Assembly: GCA_024529925.1 (NCBI GenBank)
Contig: JAFEUB010000735.1
Coordinates: 2,484,501-2,548,500, forward strand
Direction of reading: 5' to 3'
Origin: Ophthalmolycus amberensis
Taxonomy: Eukaryota > Chordata > Actinopteri > Perciformes > Zoarcidae
DNA length: 64,000 nt
Shown here in pieces: positions 59,601-64,000 of this stretch; position 1 is the stretch's first letter; each line of letters begins with the position of its first letter. Both the position numbers and the translations under genes were made by a program. Below the pieces are notes generated by a model. It was not told the DNA's origin and made no database searches. It saw nothing but the letters and a program-made list of their open reading frames with translations.

Positions 59601-59824
59601 CATCTAGAAAGTGGATACATGAAATGAAACATGAATATTTCACAGCTGAGCCATTTGAGTATGATCTCTTTTTGTGTTCATGTGTAGGTGGAGCAGCATG
59701 GCTCGCACCTTCCTGTCCAGTCAAACAGAGACGAAGACACAAAGAGAGGGAGGAGCGGAGAGCAGGGCTCAGAGAAGACAAATATGAGCTGGGAGAGATG
59801 ACGAGAAGAATGTCGTCCTTATAG
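49330..59824 (+). CDS. cblc: E3 ubiquitin ligase CBL-C
   Basis: Cbl proteins bind phosphotyrosine on activated receptors and ubiquitinate them. Twelve coding exons: 49330-49706, 53204-53350, 53428-53584, 54033-54154, 54709-54846, 54935-55022, 55189-55320, 57195-57377, 58076-58228, 58455-58513, 58847-58902 and 59688-59824, in phase, 582 residues. The order is the 4-helix bundle (from about 24, DRRLVDKALKRLDKL), the EF-hand (NDHITVFEFDIFTRLFQ), the SH2-like domain (SYIFRLSCTRMGQWAIG), the linker helix with EQYELY (Y346, Y349), and a C3HC4 RING (CKICAERDKDTRIQPCGHLL to CPYCRCDIRGTE, about 359-405). An acidic run follows (EEEEGEEDQEEED), then a Pro/Ser stretch and a basic end RRRHKEREERR. The short tail without a UBA domain points to CBLC rather than CBL or CBLB. 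The fifth exon uses a weak donor (CTG|GTCAGG) and the junction gives Cys where mammals have Phe. The last three small exons rest on phase and splice signals only. Confidence 0.93.
53626..53990 (+). mobile_element. MITE-like element with long terminal inverted repeats, cblc intron 3
   Basis: The left end TTAAAGAAATAGTTTAACAT is mirrored by the right end, which on the other strand reads TTAAAGGAATAGTTCACTGT. Further in, CTTTCTTGCCAAGA on the left matches CTGTCTTGCCAAGAG on the right. At 365 bp with no reading frame it is non-autonomous. Partial copies lie at 2874, 30985 and 36496. Confidence 0.75.
56561..56625. repeat. (GT)n microsatellite, cblc intron 7
   Basis: About 32 GT units, followed by GCGTGCGCGTGAGAGAGAG. 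Confidence 0.95.
57425..57960. repeat. Interspersed element (family B), cblc intron 8
   Basis: It shares with 39795-40230 the ordered blocks ACACCACTTCGGTCC, GATCCCCTGACCTTTTC, ATGAGGTTGATA, AGTGCTAATTAGCAGATGTT and CTGCTAAACATCAGCATGTT. Confidence 0.7.
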
Positions 59825-60337
59825 AAAAGCAACCTCCACAAATTACAGACTCTTTTATTAAAATGAGAAATACTTGAGGACTAACACATCTCCAATCCAG
59901 AAATCAGTCCTCATTGAATGTAAGAATCGTTTCTGGTGTCATGTCTAACTGTAAATGACCGTGTGTCAACCACACTGCTGAAGTTGTGATGAGTGCGTGG
60001 GACTGACAGGAAACCTGCTAACAGAGGCCTCCTACTGTTCAATAATCACACTGTCATTACCTCCACAGTAGGTTCACTCATTCTTTAAAATGAAATAGTT
60101 TTCTGAGCCTCCATGAAATAATATAAATGAATGAAAGGCTTGATATTTGAAAATGTAATATATTATGAACAAACAAAGGGGGGCAATCACATATAGTGAA
60201 TATAGGAAACATTAGAAAAATGCTACCTCGTCATTTAACCCATTCCTGAAGTTTGTTCTTATAAATAAGTTATGTGAATAATTAAGTGTTTCTATGTAAG
60301 TACACCAAACTGTCTTTTATGGTATTAAAATCAAACA

Positions 60338-60343
60338 AATAAA
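60338..60343 (+). other. Probable poly(A) signal of cblc
   Basis: AATAAA 514 bases after the stop codon. An earlier ATTAAA lies near 59857. The opposite trypsin gene ends about 100 bases further on, so the two 3' ends almost meet. Confidence 0.5.
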
Positions 60344-60450
60344 ACTGTAACTGACATATACTTAAGCTCCTATAGTTTCATTTGGTGTTTTTGTTTTCTC
60401 CCATTATGGATGTGAACAGACAAATGAGAATTGAATATATACCAAGTGGT

Positions 60451-60456
60451 TTTATT
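60451..60456 (-). other. Probable poly(A) signal of minus trypsin gene
   Basis: TTTATT is AATAAA on the coding strand, about 170 bases after the TGA stop. Confidence 0.5.
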
Positions 60457-60624
60457 TAGTTTTCTACGTTATAGCACGTGTGTTGATTTTGGATATGAAA
60501 ACTTCATAGGAGACAAGGCATCAGAGAAAGACAGAAAAGTAAAGTCAGGGCTGTAAAAGAAAATAGGACTGAGGGGAACCAGTGGAAACAGTCAAGAAAA
60601 GTAAAGTGAAAATTGGTCATTTCT

Positions 60625-62313
60625 TCAGGGATTGGCTGCCAAGGTGTCTTCAATCCAGCCGAGGAACTGACACACTTTGACGTAGACGCCGGGGTAGTTA
60701 GGCAGGGCACATCCCTGACCCCATGACACCAGGCCGTGGACCTCTCCGGCACACACCAAAGGGCTGCCGGAGTCACCCTGACAAAGTGAGTGTGAGCATG
60801 CGATTAATTCTTCCACACAGACAGATCTGTGAAGCCAGTTAGTGTTTGGAAGTTATTGTAAAACTCACATTGCATGCGTCTCTGCCTCCATCCATGAATC
60901 CGGCACACACCATCCTGGGAGAGATCATGTAAGGATAGGCGTTCTCACAGTCCTGGGTATCCACTATGGGCACATACAAACACTGCAGAAGGGTGGGCAT
61001 GTGCACTGTAACAGGCAGAACAGAAAAACCAACAATGTTATCGTCCGTTTCACCAGCTTGTCTGTGACTCCCAGTCCCAAGCCCGTTTGTCCCTACTAAA
61101 TCTAAAATCAGTGAATCTATATGTAACCTAAAAAAACATACAACAAATATATACATACATTTTGTAAAATGAAAACAGCTGGACACTGTTTTTTGTGCAA
61201 AAGTCACTCAAACAAGATTACGTTTGTTGGGGACTATTCTCAGCCGCGGATTAATAAACATCTGGTGGCCTGGTGAGTATTTTAGGCAGCTGAAAGGTTT
61301 AAGTGGGGTGAGCTACATATCAAACTACATTATAATCAACCCACCCTCGCCATCGATGGCAGTGTTGCCCCAGCCAGACACAGAGCAGGGGAGCCCCCCC
61401 ATTGGGCACCCTGTGGGCAACGGGATGGGGGCGACTGCTGCGGTCACCTCCACTGGGTGGAAGAGCTTGATCAACATCATGTCAAAATCCAGAGTCTGGT
61501 AGTCATAACTGCACACAGAGAAAAATGAAATAAGCTTTCGACTGTAGCTGTTTCTCTGCACTGAATAAATGAATCAGACAAAAATGAAATCGTGCAATGG
61601 ATTTATCAATTTTTACTCGCCTAGGGTGCCAGATGATGTTTTCGGTCTTCATGAGCTGCTCTGTACCCTCAAACACTCGCATATCATGTTCTCCCAGCAT
61701 GATCTGCATGGCATAGGGACTGAGAGAGGAAGTGAAATATTCCAATTAGAATGTGGAAGCAGAAAAAGCTTTCAGTATTATGTTTCATATAATATTTCTC
61801 TACATCTCAAAGGGGAAAAAAAGCATAAAAATCAAGCAAGACACATGGCAAAAACAACCTGGCAACGAGAGGATAATGCTTATACGATTTGAAAGTAATC
61901 TTTTCTCCATTGATGCATACTTACTTGTACCAACAGTGAGCAACGGAGAGCACCCACTGCTTGTTGATAAGCACCCCACCACAGAAGTGGTAGCCATAGT
62001 TGAGGGAGGCCATGAACGGACGAGAGTGAGGATCACACTCATGCCCGCCAATGATTCTGCCATCTTCTCGGGGAACTGCCGCTGCCACACGCACACACAG
62101 AGAAAGAGACACATCTGTGTTAAAGTTATCTTTAACTACAACTTTCCATCACCTTTATGAAATTGCTGACATTACAGTACGGCTTTGTGTGTGTGTGTGT
62201 GTGTGTGCACTCTTATATGTGTAAGTATGTACGGTATGTATCCTTGTGCATGTGTGCATGTCTGTGTCTTTACCAGCAGCTCCGATCATCAGCAGCAGAG
62301 CCAGCAGTCTCAT
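60625..62313 (-). CDS. Trypsin-like serine protease, group III (trypsin Y-like)
   Basis: Secreted digestive protease of the chymotrypsin fold (S1A). Coding exons on the minus strand: 62313-62274, 62081-61925, 61719-61621, 61508-61345, 61005-60869 and 60777-60625, 249 residues. The signal peptide is MRLLALLLMIGAAAA, then a short activation peptide VPREDGR before IIGGHECD. The catalytic triad is His in SVAHC, Asp in DFDMMLIKL and Ser in NGDSGSPLV; RDACN supplies the Asp at the base of the S1 pocket, so Arg/Lys specificity is expected. GDSGSP replaces the usual GDSGGP. The third intron is GC-AG (CTAG|GCGAGT): only this choice gives HPSYDYQTLD, matching HESYDYQTLD in the neighbour; the nearby GT donor would read straight into TGA. 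The neighbour has no intron there. It is head to head with the next gene. Confidence 0.9.
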
Positions 62314-62360
62314 GGTGTCAGGTGAAAGATCAGAAGACACCTGGACACACCTTGGCTCAT

Positions 62361-62367
62361 ATTTATA
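62361..62367 (-). promoter_or_regulatory. TATA box of minus trypsin gene
   Basis: The coding strand reads GGATATAAATATG, about 50 bases upstream of the ATG, which fits the very short leader normal for trypsin genes. Confidence 0.75.
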
Positions 62368-62399
62368 TCCCACCAGCCTCGCTGTGCTCGCCCCCCCCT

Positions 62400-63290
62400 G
62401 CCTCCCTGCCCCCTTACCCCCGTCCTCATCTCCTCCCTCTCTCTGTTGACCCCATTCGTGTCCTCACAGTCTTGGCACTAAGTTCCCATTTTTGTGTGTG
62501 GGCACTTCTGCGCCATCGTAGCACACCCCCTGTGGTTATGTCATCTGTGCACCTCATTTACGAATATGGACCAAGGTCTTCACACATTTAACACCTGTTT
62601 AAGGTTCTCTCATGGGTCACTTATTGTTGGCAAGCTGCAACATCAAACACTGAAAACAGTTATATAACCTTCTTTTAGCTTCGGGCGAATTTAAGAAAAA
62701 AAGGAGAAAATTACAGCAATAACTGTTGTTTTTAACGAAGAGACTCCATGGCAAATATATTATGAATAATAATTTGTTCTAATGAGTTCTGTTTTCTGGC
62801 TCCGCTTTTGGTTCCACTTGAACAAAAGCCAAGAGAGGTGAGAAAGAGATCATCTGTCGTCTCTGAAGCGGAAAACTAAAATGTTGTCTTTTTCTGTTTC
62901 TGTGTCAGACTTTAAGTTCTAATGAGTGCAGAATAAGTTATTGTCTTCTATTGTATTCAACCTATATGTAATAACATGTTATGGCTGGAAACAATCATTT
63001 GGTGTGGTGTCTGCTAAAAATGTGTGTCCCATACAAAGAATAGGCACATTTATTCAGGTGAAAGGTGCAGAAAATGATCCGTCTAAAACAGAGTACAGAA
63101 AACACTCTCCAAGGCCAAAAATATGTAAGATGTGGCTCACTTATTAACTGAAAGGATGAACGTGGCACATGAAAAGATAAGGTTATTTTTCAGGGCAGCG
63201 ATAAGGGCGGTAGGAGATTCGGGGGTGGGTGTGTATTGGGTGGAGGTATGGAGGTGTGGAGGAGGAGGGAGAGCATGGAAAAACACAGAG
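62400..63290. other. Bidirectional promoter spacer between two trypsins
   Basis: The 0.9 kb between the two TATA boxes has no gene. It must contain the pancreas control elements of both genes, but I could not identify a convincing PTF1-type bipartite site by eye. Confidence 0.4.
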
Positions 63291-63296
63291 TTCAGG

Positions 63297-63303
63297 TATA
63301 AAT
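63297..63303 (+). promoter_or_regulatory. TATA box of plus trypsin gene
   Basis: AGGTATAAATGC, about 60 bases upstream of the ATG at 63363, mirrors the TATAAAT of the opposite gene. Confidence 0.75.
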
Positions 63304-63362
63304 GCAGTGGATGACCGATCATTCACGTCCAGTCTAGTAGGAAGGCTCGAGTCAGCCACAAG

Positions 63363-64000
63363 ATGATTGGCCTGATTGTTGTCACGCTCCTGGGCGCTGC
63401 AGGTAAAGCATATCTGCAGCATGCGCAACAATTTTAGGGTAAAGAAGAACTGTAACTATTGTAAACATGACACATTTTGTTTTTCTTTTACACCACAGCT
63501 GCAGCACCAACGGATGATAGGATTGTGGGTGGCTACCAGTGTGAAGCCCACTCTCAACCCTGGCAGGTGTCTATCAATATCGGCTACCACTTCTGCGGCG
63601 GCTCCCTCATCAACGACCAGTGGATCGCCTCTGCTGCCCACTGCTGGCAAAAGTGTGTATACGATTGAATGTTTTTGTATGAATTCATTTACGAGGATTA
63701 TGAAAATGTTGTCGTTTGTCTCCACTTCAGCCCCTTTTCGCAGATTGCCGTCTTGGGTGACAACCACATCTGGATGAACGAGGGCACGGAGCAGTTCATG
63801 TCAGTGGATGCCATCTACTGGCATGAGAGTTACGACTACCAGACCCTGGACTACGACATCATGCTGATGAAGCTGGCGCACCCCGTCACCGTGAACCAGT
63901 ACGTCAAGCCTGTCGCCCTGCCCAAAGCCTGCCCCGCACCGGGGGACATGTGCACAGTGTCTGGATGGGGCAACATCTACACTGATCAAGGTGAGGAAGC
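63363..64000 (+). CDS. Trypsin-like serine protease, group III (partial, cut by window end)
   Basis: The second member of the divergent pair. Exons seen are 63363-63402, 63499-63652 and 63731-63990 (donor CAAG|GTGAGG), and the rest lies beyond the window. The signal peptide is MIGLIVVTLLGAAA; the activation peptide APTDDR precedes IVGGYQCEAHSQPWQVSINI. His of the triad is in SAAHC and Asp in LDYDIMLMKL; the Ser exon is not in the window. The third exon is uninterrupted through WHESYDYQTLDYD, unlike the minus copy. It ends at SGWGNIYTDQG. The single Arg after DD, instead of DDDDK, is unusual for trypsinogen and recalls the group III fish enzymes. Confidence 0.9.

Noticed and set aside
61615..61621. 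GT donor (CGA|GTAAAA) for trypsin exon 3
   Set aside because: Joining it to the next exon gives TTA TGA, a stop at once; the GC donor four bases upstream gives the conserved SYDYQTLD.
1..64000. tRNA, rRNA, CRISPR arrays, operons or a novel defence-like gene cluster
   Set aside because: No B-box-like tRNA pattern, rRNA core or spaced direct repeats were seen. The genes are spliced vertebrate genes in ordinary arrangement.

Overview
The window is nuclear genomic DNA from a ray-finned fish, most likely a percomorph teleost. The evidence is: multi-exon genes with canonical GT/AG introns, teleost-type apolipoprotein A-IV and group III (trypsin Y-like) trypsin genes, abundant GT/GA microsatellites, and several short interspersed elements typical of spiny-rayed fish. 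There is no sign of bacterial, plasmid or phage sequence.

Layout, left to right. From 1 to about 4.37 kb no gene was recognised, only repeats. Two apolipoprotein A-IV genes stand head to head (minus 4618-5622, plus 8059-9085), each with its own TATA box and a conserved TGGACTTTG element. The minus copy carries a one-base frameshift at the start of its last exon. About 9.2-12.9 kb is intergenic. tomm40 (minus, coding 13241-16585) encodes the pore of the mitochondrial outer-membrane translocase. ddx6 (minus, 20816-25334, with a probable noncoding first exon near 26.9-27.07 kb) encodes a P-body DEAD-box helicase. bcl3 (minus, 27934-44272) encodes a nuclear I-kappaB with ankyrin repeats; its introns are long and repeat-rich and contain kappaB motifs. 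cblc (plus, 49330-59824) encodes a RING E3 ligase of the Cbl family. Two trypsin-like proteases then stand head to head (minus 60625-62313; plus from 63363, cut off by the window end).

The genes do not form one pathway. The apo genes are lipid carriers, tomm40 and ddx6 are housekeeping genes, bcl3 and cblc are signalling regulators, and the trypsins are digestive proteases. The neighbourhood corresponds to the human 19q13 block (BCL3, CBLC, TOMM40, APOE/APOC), while ddx6 and the apoA-IV identity recall human 11q23 (APOA4, DDX6, CBL). This looks like a remnant of the linkage that preceded duplication of those two regions.

All exon borders were read by eye from splice signals and protein similarity recalled from the families; phases were checked for every gene. 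I found no undescribed system. The points most worth a second look are the frameshifted apo gene, a 102-bp perfectly identical tract between the two apo genes, a GC-AG intron inside one trypsin, atypical trypsin activation peptides, and kappaB decamers in and upstream of bcl3.
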